DNA from: Deltaproteobacteria bacterium
Lineage (GTDB): Bacteria > Myxococcota_A > Polyangia > Nannocystales > Nannocystaceae
Assembly (NCBI GenBank): GCA_016709225.1
Contig: JADJEE010000002.1
Span: 1,488,001-1,552,000, forward strand
Reading direction: 5' to 3'
DNA: 64,000 bases
A program made the translations under genes and the position numbers. Shown here in pieces: positions 54,201 through 62,289 of this stretch; positions within the stretch are counted from its first letter, which is position 1; every line of letters starts with the position of its first letter. The notes below the pieces were generated by a model, which did no database searches, had not been told where the DNA came from, and was given only the letters and a program-made list of their open reading frames with translations.

Positions 54201-55970
54201 CTGGTGTCGGCGGTGATCGAGGATCCCGAGTTCCGCGGCGAGCTCGGGCTACCGCCGGTGCTGCCCGGCGTCACGGTCGAGCGTGCGATGGTCACGATCT
54301 GCACGCGGGGTCGCCCCGTCACCTCCGTACAGCCCGTGCCGGGCACGCCATGGATCGGCGTCATCGACACGCGCGACTTCGGTTCGGAGAGCGACTACAC
54401 GCGGCTGACGTCGATCGAGCGCGTGCGCGTGACGTCCATCTGTCGGGCCCATCGTGCCCGGCTCGCGCGCGCCATCGCTGCTGCGTGGAACCCCGCGGGC
54501 CGCGACGCCGCCATGCTGCGGGCGTGGGCGCTGCAGCTGATGACCGAGCTGCTGCCCGAGGGCGACGTCAGCGATCGCGCGCTCGCCAACGCCGGCCTGC
54601 GCGAGCTGGCCAGCGTCGCGTTCTTCGTCGACGCCGACCTGACACCGCGCACGCTGGCCGACCTGCGCACGCGCTTGCGCCCGGGCGGGGTCCTGCCGCT
54701 GGTGCGACTGCCTGGTCTGCGCGCGGACAGCTGGCTGCCGATGGCGCGCGATGACGCGGAGTACCGCGCGCTCGCGGGCCTGTTCCGTCGCGTCGAGGAC
54801 TCGCAGCCGCTGGTACTGGCGCGGCTCGAGCTGGAGCGACTCGAGCGCAGCGGCCCGCCGCTGCCGCGTCCACCCGGCGACGCGCTCGTGATCGCCACGA
54901 TCGACGGCCGCGACCTGAGCGGGAGTCTGTGGTTGACCGCCGAGCCCGACGGGGCAAAGGGCATCGTGCTCGGCCGCGGCGGCAAGGCGTTGTCGACCTG
55001 GCGCGGTTCGACGCTGTTTCCGTGCGCGGGTGCCCTGGAGGGCGAAGGCATCGAGACCGCCGCCGACTGGAGTGGCTGCGAGCTGTCGCGCACGCGTGCC
55101 GAGTACGTGAAGGGTCGAGCGGCGGGGTTGTATGTCGAGCTCGTCGAGGACCTGCGGCGCGCACCGTTGTCGATCGACGATCGCCGGACCGAGGTGCTGC
55201 GCGCGCTGTTGCTGCGGCTCGGCGAGTTCCCCCGCGCGGGTCGGAGCTGGCCCAGCCACGTCGCGCGACGGCTCTTCCGCGAGCTGCGTGATCTTCCCTT
55301 GCTGCCACTCGCCAACGGGCACGCGATCGCGTGGACCACCGCGCAACGGGAACGCCCGCAGGAGCTCGCGTCGCTGGGCCTGTGGCGCGAGGGCGACGCA
55401 GCGGTCGCGGACGTCGAAGAGGCCAGCGTCGAGGACGTCGAGCCGAGCCCGGCGGCAGCGGCGAATCCGAACCCAGTGCCGGTCGAGCCCGCACCGGTGG
55501 TGGCGCCGTCGACCGCCTCGATGCCGACCGCCGCGACCGCGACCGAAGCCGTGCACGCGCCCCCGGTCGCCCCCGAGCCGCGCCCGCCGAGCCCCGATCA
55601 ACGGCTGCTGGCGGCCGTCGTGCAGGAGCTCCGGATGCTGCGCAGCGGCGATCATCCCGGCCCCGCCGACGTGCACCTCGAGCTCATCGAGGTGCGTGCG
55701 CTCGACGGACGTCGCGTGGTCCGCTGGCACGACGCGCGCGCGTGCATCGACGCGCGGCACCCGTTGGTCGGACGCGCGCTGGCGACCGACGCCGAGCCAC
55801 TGCTCACGAGTCTCATCGCATCCGCGGCGGTGACGGTGCTGAACCTCGCGCTCGACGACGTGACCGACGAGCAGGAGGCGCGTTGGCTCGCAGCGCACGC
55901 GGCGTACCTGCGGACGGCCGCGGGCCGCGACCATGACGAGGCGTCGGCACGACCGCCCTCGCACGCTTGA
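51201..55970 (+). CDS. 1589-residue protein with degenerate GHKL-like start, partner of the ATPase
   Basis: I do not recognise this protein. Residues about 40-130 (YVLLMVQALAVRGATTVHAR, FSFEELSELYPLLFSE) align by pattern with the GHKL domain encoded next door, but the catalytic Glu and Asn are replaced by Leu48 and Ala52 and the DxGxG motif is missing, so it would not bind ATP normally. Five beta-rich stretches starting near residues 219, 455, 705, 1006 and 1226 share a G-x-[IV] strand, a GRxL-like turn and a closing helix. A Pro/Ala/Val linker (about 1420-1480) leads to a C-terminal domain. No signal peptide or membrane segment is seen. Third codon positions are G/C throughout and there is no frameshift. 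Confidence 0.85.
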   Translation: MAELDAIAQRLRAEGRAAATGGFTLDAERAREKLRQFQLADPHRYVLLMVQALAVRGATTVHARIDTSSLTLESDAQPFSFEELSELYPLLFSERAPPPGLRELALALNAAMALNPRSAVLECGAADASGVRLEQRVGRDDVIERATGITPGVRLVVRERFRPGLVLRFFALGSNVVREQVLLATRCAHAGIGVHINGVAVPPWQFPPECAWAHDVTLGGRAIGRIALAATGGPGEIEIVRHHVWLATHRFEAPELACIRGALDASHLRTDASMADVVQDEHYQELLAAIAAARDGALSAMASELAAAPPDAVPTPLRDLLCLRLGQHLAAGGDPQAPLAQAGMALRLWPCLDGRRRSTAEIAQQLPFGFVPSRIFEQPSPAERATMSSFAHVPQLGDSDRAAFTAVFGDQAVNLGPLLRRAAIREGNLRAWRARPLEPRLEPDAYALLERFDEGGFTGEIGQVRDPVQDRSWLRIVVDGCMLVQLSIDLPDAPHHVVVTGTLTPNETYDDVVRDDAFAACMRVVLAAYHRIARLLAQRHGDGGVVDLEMLFEHAHATNTPAGLRRVLASVGMRAPQLQALLDDRAAPWRFDVASASATSPHPLATLPLFQDAAGNAVDLRAIAESFARDGQVRVISRQRPRLAHAPTLVVRASERGLALLQALFGDDAVKRVGREFEHWIARDEFFASAAVPTPWPTNCTLGPLRFGDDTVTGEVAIVAVAAAAADTELELRVDGRVLTHDRLPFRIGNMRVAVEIPDAWVLPTWDGVQPGRRDAVRRCVALALTAVCEALVAAGDALAPQLAHAVLAALSHAMPRPEHVDAWVAFGTDPGPTARAQTYAELLRLVEHHDPARVYQSLARTVANGVAPLPATVAHGLPRRPASPDRVTTAALGCADHLERMMELPVISTTRGRSLTFAEVAAAAIAERRWRYVASADAADVPVDFDEAGIVDESMLAPLSALLGSRLVDAAPELQRAARRRAFESAPVLEDLAIPPGIALVSAVIEDPEFRGELGLPPVLPGVTVERAMVTICTRGRPVTSVQPVPGTPWIGVIDTRDFGSESDYTRLTSIERVRVTSICRAHRARLARAIAAAWNPAGRDAAMLRAWALQLMTELLPEGDVSDRALANAGLRELASVAFFVDADLTPRTLADLRTRLRPGGVLPLVRLPGLRADSWLPMARDDAEYRALAGLFRRVEDSQPLVLARLELERLERSGPPLPRPPGDALVIATIDGRDLSGSLWLTAEPDGAKGIVLGRGGKALSTWRGSTLFPCAGALEGEGIETAADWSGCELSRTRAEYVKGRAAGLYVELVEDLRRAPLSIDDRRTEVLRALLLRLGEFPRAGRSWPSHVARRLFRELRDLPLLPLANGHAIAWTTAQRERPQELASLGLWREGDAAVADVEEASVEDVEPSPAAAANPNPVPVEPAPVVAPSTASMPTAATATEAVHAPPVAPEPRPPSPDQRLLAAVVQELRMLRSGDHPGPADVHLELIEVRALDGRRVVRWHDARACIDARHPLVGRALATDAEPLLTSLIASAAVTVLNLALDDVTDEQEARWLAAHAAYLRTAAGRDHDEASARPPSHA

Positions 55971-56155
55971 GAATGCGTCGCACCTCACCGACTCGGCAGG
56001 CGCGTCCACGTGCACGCGCCCCAGTCGTTCGAGTGTCGCCACGACCATCGGCCACCGCCTTCGTGATTTGCGTACGCGCAGCGGTGTAGCGCGCGACGCG
56101 AGCGTCCCCCGCCCGCGCGGATCGGACCGAAGCTGTCGTGGTGGAGCGGCAAGAC

Positions 56156-57079
56156 ATGCAGACGACATCACGCAGGGTTGCGGCACTCGCACTCGCAGCC
56201 GCCTTCGGCTGCGCCAACGACGGTGACGGCACCAGTGCCGCGTGGATGCCCGACGACAGCAGCGGCGGTGCGATCACGACCGGCGCGACCACCAGCGCCA
56301 CGGCGGCCGGCGGCAGCAGCGACGGCGGCGGCGTGGGCGAGACCCGTGGCGGTGGCGAGAGCAGCTCGGCCGGCGACGATGGGCCAGACGCCAGCTCCAG
56401 TGGCGACGGCGGCGTGTGCCTGATGCCGACCGATCCGCGCAGCGCCGATGCCGAGTGCTGCGACGGTCGTTGCGGCAGCACCAGCCTCGGCACCGTGTGC
56501 TGCGGCGACATCGATGCGCCGTGCACGACCGCCAACGGTGAGGACTGCTGCGACGATCTACTCTGCGTCGCGGGTAGCTGCGTCGACCCGGCCACGGTCG
56601 TGTGCGAACCCGCGTGCACGCAGGCGCCCGCGCTCGTGCTGGAGAAGAACCGCCTCGCGGCGATCGGTGGCAGCTTCCTCGGCATCTGCGGCGACGCCAA
56701 CCACACCTACGGCTACCACGTGCCGGCCGCGAACCTGCCCGCGAGCGACTACTCGCTCGAGGGCGCGGCGAACGTACCGGTCTGCGAGTGGCACGCAGCT
56801 GCGATCGACATCGGCATGGACTGGCCGGCCTCGCGCGAGTGGTTGGCGTGGCTCATCGAAGGCATCCGCACCGATCAACTCGTCGGCATCGCCGAGGTCA
56901 TCGGCTCCTACGATGGCGTCGACGTGCGCTACTGGTCCGACGACAGCGGCTGGTCGCAGGAGGGCGTGCCGTACACCGGCTCGGGCCACGACACCTGGAC
57001 GCATGTGTCGATCTACCGCTCGACCGCGCTGCAGGACCACGGGATCCTGAGCGGCTGGAACGCCGACGGCATGCCGTGA
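56156..57079 (+). CDS. Cys-rich lipoprotein with M15-peptidase-like domain
   Basis: A 307-residue lipoprotein. Signal peptide with lipobox AFGC (Cys19), then about 70 residues of Gly/Ser/Thr/Asp linker, then a Cys-rich knot (CLMPTDPRSADAECCDGRCG, CCGDIDAPC, CCDDLLCVAGSC). The C-terminal 150 residues show CGDANHTYGYHVPAANLP, WHAAAIDIGMDWPAS and DTWTHVSIYR, an ordered H...D...H set like the D-Ala-D-Ala carboxypeptidase/endolysin (M15) fold. I infer a zinc peptidase acting on cell-wall or prey peptides; this is by pattern only. The ATG at 56156 has GGAG nine bases upstream and is preferred to an earlier GTG. Confidence 0.7.
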   Translation: MQTTSRRVAALALAAAFGCANDGDGTSAAWMPDDSSGGAITTGATTSATAAGGSSDGGGVGETRGGGESSSAGDDGPDASSSGDGGVCLMPTDPRSADAECCDGRCGSTSLGTVCCGDIDAPCTTANGEDCCDDLLCVAGSCVDPATVVCEPACTQAPALVLEKNRLAAIGGSFLGICGDANHTYGYHVPAANLPASDYSLEGAANVPVCEWHAAAIDIGMDWPASREWLAWLIEGIRTDQLVGIAEVIGSYDGVDVRYWSDDSGWSQEGVPYTGSGHDTWTHVSIYRSTALQDHGILSGWNADGMP

Positions 57080-57126
57080 GCACCACGGGCCTTGGGGCCC
57101 AAGGCGGCTGCCCATGCACACCGTGG

Positions 57127-57132
57127 TATCCT
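57127..57132 (+). promoter_or_regulatory. -10-like box TATCCT
   Basis: TGGTATCCT ends 9 bases before the ATG at 57142, with no Shine-Dalgarno sequence. Confidence 0.4.
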
Positions 57133-57141
57133 CGTCGCTCG

Positions 57142-57897
57142 ATGCTCGAGCGCGTGACCGCGATCCTGGGATGCTTGCTCGGCGCGGCCGCGTGCTCGGT
57201 GCAGGCGGGTGACGACGGCCCCCAGGGCACCGCATGCACCCCGGGCGCGCCGGTGTCGTGCTCGTGCCTCGACGGTGCGCTCGGCACCGCAATCTGCCAG
57301 GCCGGCGGCGTCGTGGGTCCGTGCACCTGCGGGGCGGCGACCGATGGCAGCGGTGCATCGAGCAGCGGCAGCGGGTCGAGCGGAGGTAGTGGCTGCGCCA
57401 CCGACGGCTGCGCCGACTCCGGTGCATCGAGCAGCTCCGAGAGCGGCGACTGCTCGGCGACGATCTACGCGGGCAAGTTCGACGGCATGCCGGTGCCGTG
57501 GGGGTTCCAGGGCGAGATGGGCCTGGCGGCCGGCAACGCCGCATGCGCCAGCCTCGGGGCCGACCACGTTTGCGAGTACCAGGAGGTCCGCGCGGCCGAG
57601 GCGGCGGACGAGTTCGCCGGCCTCGTGAACACCTTCGCGTGGGTCCATCGCGAGACCATCGAGGATGTCGAGGCGGTGCCGTCGGCGCCTGGCCCCGGCG
57701 GTCGCTGTGTCGACTGGACCGACGGCACCGGCATGTTCGCCGATGGCGAGTGGCTCGAGTTCACCGCCCAGGGCGTGGTGTATCACCTCGATGCCGACAC
57801 CTTCTACGACGGGCTCGATTCGAGTCACACCGACGCGATGTCCTTGCCGTGCGCGAACATCATGCGCTCGGTGTTGTGCTGCAACGCCGCCTGCTGA
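57142..57897 (+). CDS. Cys-rich lipoprotein
   Basis: A 251-residue lipoprotein. The signal peptide ends in GAAAC (Cys18). A Cys cluster (GTACTPGAPVSCSCLDG, CTCGAATDG) and a Ser/Gly linker lead to a folded domain of about 150 residues (CSATIYAGKFDGMPVPWGFQ, AGLVNTFAWVHRETIEDVEA, VVYHLDADTFYDG) that ends with ...SVLCCNAAC. The C-terminal domain recalls secreted lectin-like or FGE-like folds but I cannot assign it. Probably surface-exposed and disulfide-rich. It follows the M15-like lipoprotein gene by 62 bases but has its own -10-like box. It converges with the bactofilin gene. Confidence 0.75.
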   Translation: MLERVTAILGCLLGAAACSVQAGDDGPQGTACTPGAPVSCSCLDGALGTAICQAGGVVGPCTCGAATDGSGASSSGSGSSGGSGCATDGCADSGASSSSESGDCSATIYAGKFDGMPVPWGFQGEMGLAAGNAACASLGADHVCEYQEVRAAEAADEFAGLVNTFAWVHRETIEDVEAVPSAPGPGGRCVDWTDGTGMFADGEWLEFTAQGVVYHLDADTFYDGLDSSHTDAMSLPCANIMRSVLCCNAAC

Positions 57898-57899
57898 GC

Positions 57900-57922
57900 G
57901 ACGCGGCGCCTAACGCCGCGTC
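57900..57922. terminator. Hairpin between convergent genes
   Basis: GACGCGGCG-CCTAA-CGCCGCGTC is a perfect 9-bp stem with a five-base loop. The loop contains the bactofilin stop codon, and the other gene stops three bases to the left, so it may end both transcripts. Confidence 0.55.
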
Positions 57923-58500
57923 ATCGTGCAGCGCCCCTGCAGCGTGGCGCCCTCATCGACCTGCACGGCGACTGCGCTGACGTCACCAAAGACGCGGCCG
58001 CTGCTGCGGATCGCGAGCCGACCGCTCGTGGTCACGCGGCCGCGCACGAGCCCGCCGATCACCGCATCGGTGGCGACCACGGCGCCCTCGATCGCGCCGC
58101 CTTCGTCGACGGCGACGCGCAGCGCCGAGATGTCGCCGACCACCGCCGCCTCCGGACCGATGTGGATCGCCGCGCCCGACTCGACGTCGCCTTCGATGCG
58201 CCCGGCGATGTAGAGGTCGGAGGCGGTCGCGATCGACCCGATGATCGTCGTGTCCTCCGACAGACGTGTGCCGTCGTCGCGGATCGCCGACCCACTCGGC
58301 GTCGAGCTCCTGACGCTCGGCCCGGCCGGCACAGCGGGCTCGGCGAGCGCCGCCTGGTCGTGGGCGACCGCGCGCGCGAGCGCATCGTCGGAGTCGAACG
58401 ACACGTCGATCGCGACCGCGTCGGTCGGGGTTTCGCTCGCGGGCGGCAGCGCTGCCTGCGGCTGGGGCTCGTCTCGTCGCTTGGGTTTGAACCACGCCAT
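57910..58500 (-). CDS. Bactofilin (polymer-forming cytoskeletal protein)
   Basis: A 196-residue cytoskeletal protein. The N-terminus is an unstructured Pro/Ala/Asp region (residues 1-80); the DUF583/bactofilin beta-helix follows (about 82-190) with TTIIGSIATASDLYIAGRIE, AVVGDISALRVAVDEGGAI and GGLVRGRVTTSGRLAIRSSG. Bactofilins form membrane-associated filaments that place cell-wall enzymes and polar complexes, and myxobacteria have several. The ATG at 58500 gives MAWFKPKRRDE; an in-frame ATG ten codons earlier is possible. The next gene upstream is 45 bases away on the same strand, so they may share a transcript. Confidence 0.9.
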   Translation of the reverse strand: MAWFKPKRRDEPQPQAALPPASETPTDAVAIDVSFDSDDALARAVAHDQAALAEPAVPAGPSVRSSTPSGSAIRDDGTRLSEDTTIIGSIATASDLYIAGRIEGDVESGAAIHIGPEAAVVGDISALRVAVDEGGAIEGAVVATDAVIGGLVRGRVTTSGRLAIRSSGRVFGDVSAVAVQVDEGATLQGRCTMTRR

Positions 58501-58545
58501 CGCTTCGGACCCTCGGGTGGGTAGCCGCATGGTCCTTCGGATGGC

Positions 58546-59448
58546 TCACTGCGGCAAGGCGCAGGCGCCGACGTTCGCGTATGCGGCCGGAGCGGTGCCT
58601 GGGTCGAACCACGGCACGCACTCCTGGCCGCCGCCGATGGTGCACTGCTCGTCGGCATCCGGTGCCGTCAGATCACACAGGTGCGAGCAGCAGCCCACGC
58701 TCGAGTCGCATCCTGGCACCGTAGCGGGGGCGGCACAGAACAGCCCGGGCGCGCAGGCGTTCGCGAACTCGCAGGCCGCACCGGCCTTGCCGCCGCCATC
58801 GGAGCCATCCAGCACGCACACGAATTGATCGCGCGACGGGGTCGGCAGGCACGACGCGGTCAGCGGACAGTCCTGGACCAGCGGATCGCACAGCGAACGG
58901 CAGATGTTCAGCACGCCGCCATTGGCAGCCGAGCACACCGTTGCTGCGGCACACGTCGGGTCTTCGAGGGTGCCGCCGCAAAACGGCACGCAGATGCCGA
59001 GGCCGTCGCTGGTGCCGACGAAGTAGCACATCGAGGTCTCGTCGCAGTCGTCGATGCCACTGACCGGCGAGCCTTCGACCATGCAGGGTTCGCCGGGCGC
59101 CGCCGCACCCTCGGGCACCGTGACGCAGTGGGTCGCGTTCCACGAGTCGCCACCATCGGCGGCCCACGGCATGCATTTCGAGCCGGCGGGGCAGTCGTGC
59201 GCGAAGGTGTCGCACTCGAGCACCGGCCCGCCGTCGGGTTGCAGGATGAAGTCGACCGCAGTGTCCGCGGAGTCGCCAGCGGCCGTGACCATCGTCGCGC
59301 CCGCGCTCGCACTGCCCTCGGCCCCGGCGTCGCCGCCGTGTTCGCGACCGCACGCCAGCGCCAGCGCGAGGATGCCCGGCGTCACCCAGCGGTTGCCGGC
59401 GTGGGCCCGCGTCGCGTCAGCGCGGCGTCGAGGGGGGGCATGCATCAT
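58546..59448 (-). CDS. Cys-rich lipoprotein
   Basis: A 300-residue exported protein. Residues 25-45 (RWVTPGILALALAC) include a lipobox-like LALAC, preceded by an Arg-rich stretch; a GTG inside this region would give a cleaner signal peptide. The mature part has about 20 Cys in repeated short modules (CDTFAHDCPAGSKCMPW, CDETSMCYFVGTSDGLGICV, CRSLCDPLVQDC, LFCAAPATVPGCDSSVGCC), typical of secreted proteins of this kind of myxobacterium. Function unknown; disulfide-rich and probably surface-exposed. It lies 98 bases downstream of the penicillin-acylase-like gene on the same strand. Confidence 0.75.
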   Translation of the reverse strand: MMHAPPRRRADATRAHAGNRWVTPGILALALACGREHGGDAGAEGSASAGATMVTAAGDSADTAVDFILQPDGGPVLECDTFAHDCPAGSKCMPWAADGGDSWNATHCVTVPEGAAAPGEPCMVEGSPVSGIDDCDETSMCYFVGTSDGLGICVPFCGGTLEDPTCAAATVCSAANGGVLNICRSLCDPLVQDCPLTASCLPTPSRDQFVCVLDGSDGGGKAGAACEFANACAPGLFCAAPATVPGCDSSVGCCSHLCDLTAPDADEQCTIGGGQECVPWFDPGTAPAAYANVGACALPQ

Positions 59449-59546
59449 CGCCGCCACCAGTATGGCCGCCAGCTCGCGAGCATGTCGAGCGCCGTCTGGA
59501 CGGGCGCACCGGCACCGCGGCAGCGGCAACCGAGCGATGGCCCGCG

Positions 59547-62063
59547 CTACTCGTCGTCGAGCAGCGTGTAGCGGCGCTCGCTCGCGGCCTCGATCTCGGC
59601 GCGTTCGAACAGCATCGTGTGTGGGGGGCCGTCGAGCCACGCGGGCATCATGTCCTGCCAGTGCGGGCTGTCGGGCTCCGCGACGTTGCCCAACGGCGTC
59701 GAGAAGTGCAGCCGCGGGGTGTCGCCGTGCTCGAACTCCACCGCGATGCGGAAGATGGGACCGTGCGGCGTTCGCCACTCGTCGAGCACCTCGCCGCTGG
59801 CATCGAAGAACGTGCTGTCGGCAGCGACGTTGATCGAGCTCTCGGCACCGTCGGTGGCCCAGCGCCCGCGATCGATGCCGGTTCCGGTCGCGCCGTCCAG
59901 GTCGGCGAAGCGGGCGTCCGCGAGGCGATAGGCCGCGGGTTCGACGGTACCGTAGCGCGCCTGCAGCAGCGCCGCGACGTCGGCCAAGGCGCTCAAGAGG
60001 ATCACGTCGCGCCCCTCCTGCAGCACTGCATCGCCGCTGGGGTAGTCGCCGCGCAGGGCCATGGCCGCGAGCTTCATGATGAACGACGGCTGCAGCTCCA
60101 GCGCCTGCAGGAACAACAGCGGCATGTCGTCCTCGAGGGTGCGCCGCGCGACGAAGTAGGTGTAGGCGTGCATCACGAGCGCGGCCGCCGAGTCCCGCCG
60201 AGCCTGGCGGTCCCAGCCGGACAGCAGCGCCACCAAGGTCTCGAGCTCATCGCGTGCGGCGAACTCGGCGAGCGCCGCGTCGCTGTCGATGCGGCCGTGG
60301 GCCTCGAAGAGCAGCGGCAGCAGATCGTCGGCGAGTCCGCTGTGGGCATCGCGCTGCAGCGTCGTCAGCTGCTCGAGCGTGACACCGCCGGAATCGGTCA
60401 TCGCCTGCAGCTGCGACTCGATGCGATCGGCACGCCAGCCCGGGTCGAAGTACGCGCCGAAGTACCACGGGTCGTTGTCGATGCGGCCGTCGGCGGCGAA
60501 GCCGAATGGGTCGTTGTTGGCGGTCGCGATGAAGCCGCGGGCCTCACCGCGTCCGTGGGGCAGCTGCGCCGGCGGCAGCCGAGCGGCGGTCCACAGCGAC
60601 CCGGCGTCGTCGCCGTCTTGCACGAGGTGCGGCGTGCGGCCGCCCGAGAGGTCGCGGACCGGCACCTTGGTGCCGACGCGGTAGGTGATGCCGCCGGCAT
60701 CGACCGCGACGAAATTGAAGTTGCCGTTCCAGCGATCGACCGCCCGATCGAACTCGTCGATCGACTCCGCCACGTTGAAGTCGAGCAACCCCTTGAACGC
60801 GTTGGCCTGGAAGCCGGTCCAGTTCATCAGCAGGCGATCGCCGGGCTCTCCCAGCGGCAAGGGCACCAGATCGGTGGGCAGCAACACGCCGTAGCCGGGC
60901 ACGTCGACCAGCGCCAGCGAGCGCGAGCTGCCCTCGCCGACCGGCTTGCCGGGCCCGCGCACCACGATGACCTCCTCGCGGTGGACGACCGGCACCACCT
61001 GGCCGCCGATCGCGACGTGGTCGTCGTCGGGCAGCGCGACCGTCCAGACGTCCATCACGTCGGCGAACGCAGTGGTCGGTGCCCACGCGATGCGCTCGGT
61101 GTGACCGACCGAGATGCCCGGTGTGCCGACGAACGAGAAGCCGGCCGCGTCGATGGTGCCGCCCTGCTCCTTGCTGTTGATGTGCTGGGCATAGAAGACG
61201 CCTGGCGGATCGAAGCCGAGGTGGGGGTCGCCGCACAGCATCGGCCGGCCATTGGCGGTGTGTTCGCCGGCAACGACCCAGTTGTTGCTACCGAGCCCCC
61301 GGAGCCGTCGCAGGCGCGCAAGGCCTTGCATGCTGCGCTCGAGCCGTCGCGCCAGCTCGAGCGGATCGTCGATCGCAGGCGTCGTGACCGTCCGGGCGCG
61401 CGACGGCGACGTCGGTCGAGCGATACCCGCGACGCCGCCGGTGGTGAAGACGTTGCGAATCGGTCGCAGCAGCTCGATCGCCGCCATCGCCTGCGGCGCG
61501 AGCTCGTACGCGATGGTGGCGAAGACCTCGCGATCGAACGAGAGGTCGTTGCCGAAGCCGGTCATGGTCGCGATGCTCATCACGTCATGCGGCGTCCACG
61601 GCTCGGGCACGAAGTCGTAGAGATCGGGACCGAGGCCGTGCGGACGCGGGGCCTCGCCGGCCTCGATCTCGTCGATGCGTGCGTTGACGCCACGGGTCCA
61701 CGCCTCCAGCACCGCGTAGGTCTCGGGGTTGTCGGTGCGCATCAGCTCGGTGTGCTTCGCGGCCCAGCCGGGCCAGTCGAAGATGCGCGCCAGCTCGTCG
61801 TCCTCGACGGCGGCCTGGCCCAGCACCTCGGCCTGTCGGCCGAGCGCACGCCGTCGGGTCATCTCCATGTGGAACAGCCGGTCGCTGGCCATCTGGTAGC
61901 CCGCGCCGTAGAACGCGTCGGCGTCGGTGGCCGCGAAGACATGGGGAACACCGAGGTCATCGATGATGATCTCGAGCCGCGGACGCACCATCGGATCGTC
62001 GGCGCTGCACCCCATCGACGCCGCGCACGCCCACGCCAACCATCTCCAGCTCGATCGTTTCAT
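59547..62063 (-). CDS. Penicillin acylase-family N-terminal-nucleophile hydrolase, lipoprotein
   Basis: An 838-residue periplasmic hydrolase of the penicillin acylase/acyl-homoserine-lactone acylase family. Lipobox SMGC (Cys19), alpha chain up to about residue 255, then GLGSNNWVVAG, where autocleavage before Ser259 would free the catalytic N-terminal Ser of the beta chain. GRPMLCGDPHLGFDPPGVFY and NWNGNFNFV-like segments (WNGNFNFVAVDA) support the family. It cleaves amide-linked acyl groups; the natural substrate could be acyl-homoserine lactones, a beta-lactam or a lipopeptide. The ATG at 62063 opens the signal peptide; GTGs at 62069 and 62072 lie closer to a GGAG and are also possible. Confidence 0.88.
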   Translation of the reverse strand: MKRSSWRWLAWACAASMGCSADDPMVRPRLEIIIDDLGVPHVFAATDADAFYGAGYQMASDRLFHMEMTRRRALGRQAEVLGQAAVEDDELARIFDWPGWAAKHTELMRTDNPETYAVLEAWTRGVNARIDEIEAGEAPRPHGLGPDLYDFVPEPWTPHDVMSIATMTGFGNDLSFDREVFATIAYELAPQAMAAIELLRPIRNVFTTGGVAGIARPTSPSRARTVTTPAIDDPLELARRLERSMQGLARLRRLRGLGSNNWVVAGEHTANGRPMLCGDPHLGFDPPGVFYAQHINSKEQGGTIDAAGFSFVGTPGISVGHTERIAWAPTTAFADVMDVWTVALPDDDHVAIGGQVVPVVHREEVIVVRGPGKPVGEGSSRSLALVDVPGYGVLLPTDLVPLPLGEPGDRLLMNWTGFQANAFKGLLDFNVAESIDEFDRAVDRWNGNFNFVAVDAGGITYRVGTKVPVRDLSGGRTPHLVQDGDDAGSLWTAARLPPAQLPHGRGEARGFIATANNDPFGFAADGRIDNDPWYFGAYFDPGWRADRIESQLQAMTDSGGVTLEQLTTLQRDAHSGLADDLLPLLFEAHGRIDSDAALAEFAARDELETLVALLSGWDRQARRDSAAALVMHAYTYFVARRTLEDDMPLLFLQALELQPSFIMKLAAMALRGDYPSGDAVLQEGRDVILLSALADVAALLQARYGTVEPAAYRLADARFADLDGATGTGIDRGRWATDGAESSINVAADSTFFDASGEVLDEWRTPHGPIFRIAVEFEHGDTPRLHFSTPLGNVAEPDSPHWQDMMPAWLDGPPHTMLFERAEIEAASERRYTLLDDE

Positions 62064-62289
62064 CGACACCACGCTGCTCCATCATGGTGTCCACGCGTCG
62101 GAGTTGTCGAGGCGAATCCGCCGGCATCGCCGGTGAACGCCGACGATTGAGCGGCTTGCTCAACGCTGTGCAGATTGCTCAGGCCACGCGCTACATCGCC
62201 GTGTGCGCTCGCAGTCGACAGCTGCGCCGAACCCTTCGACGTCGCCACCTCCGCATCGCTTGGCACGCAGACTGCTGTTGCGAGCCACC

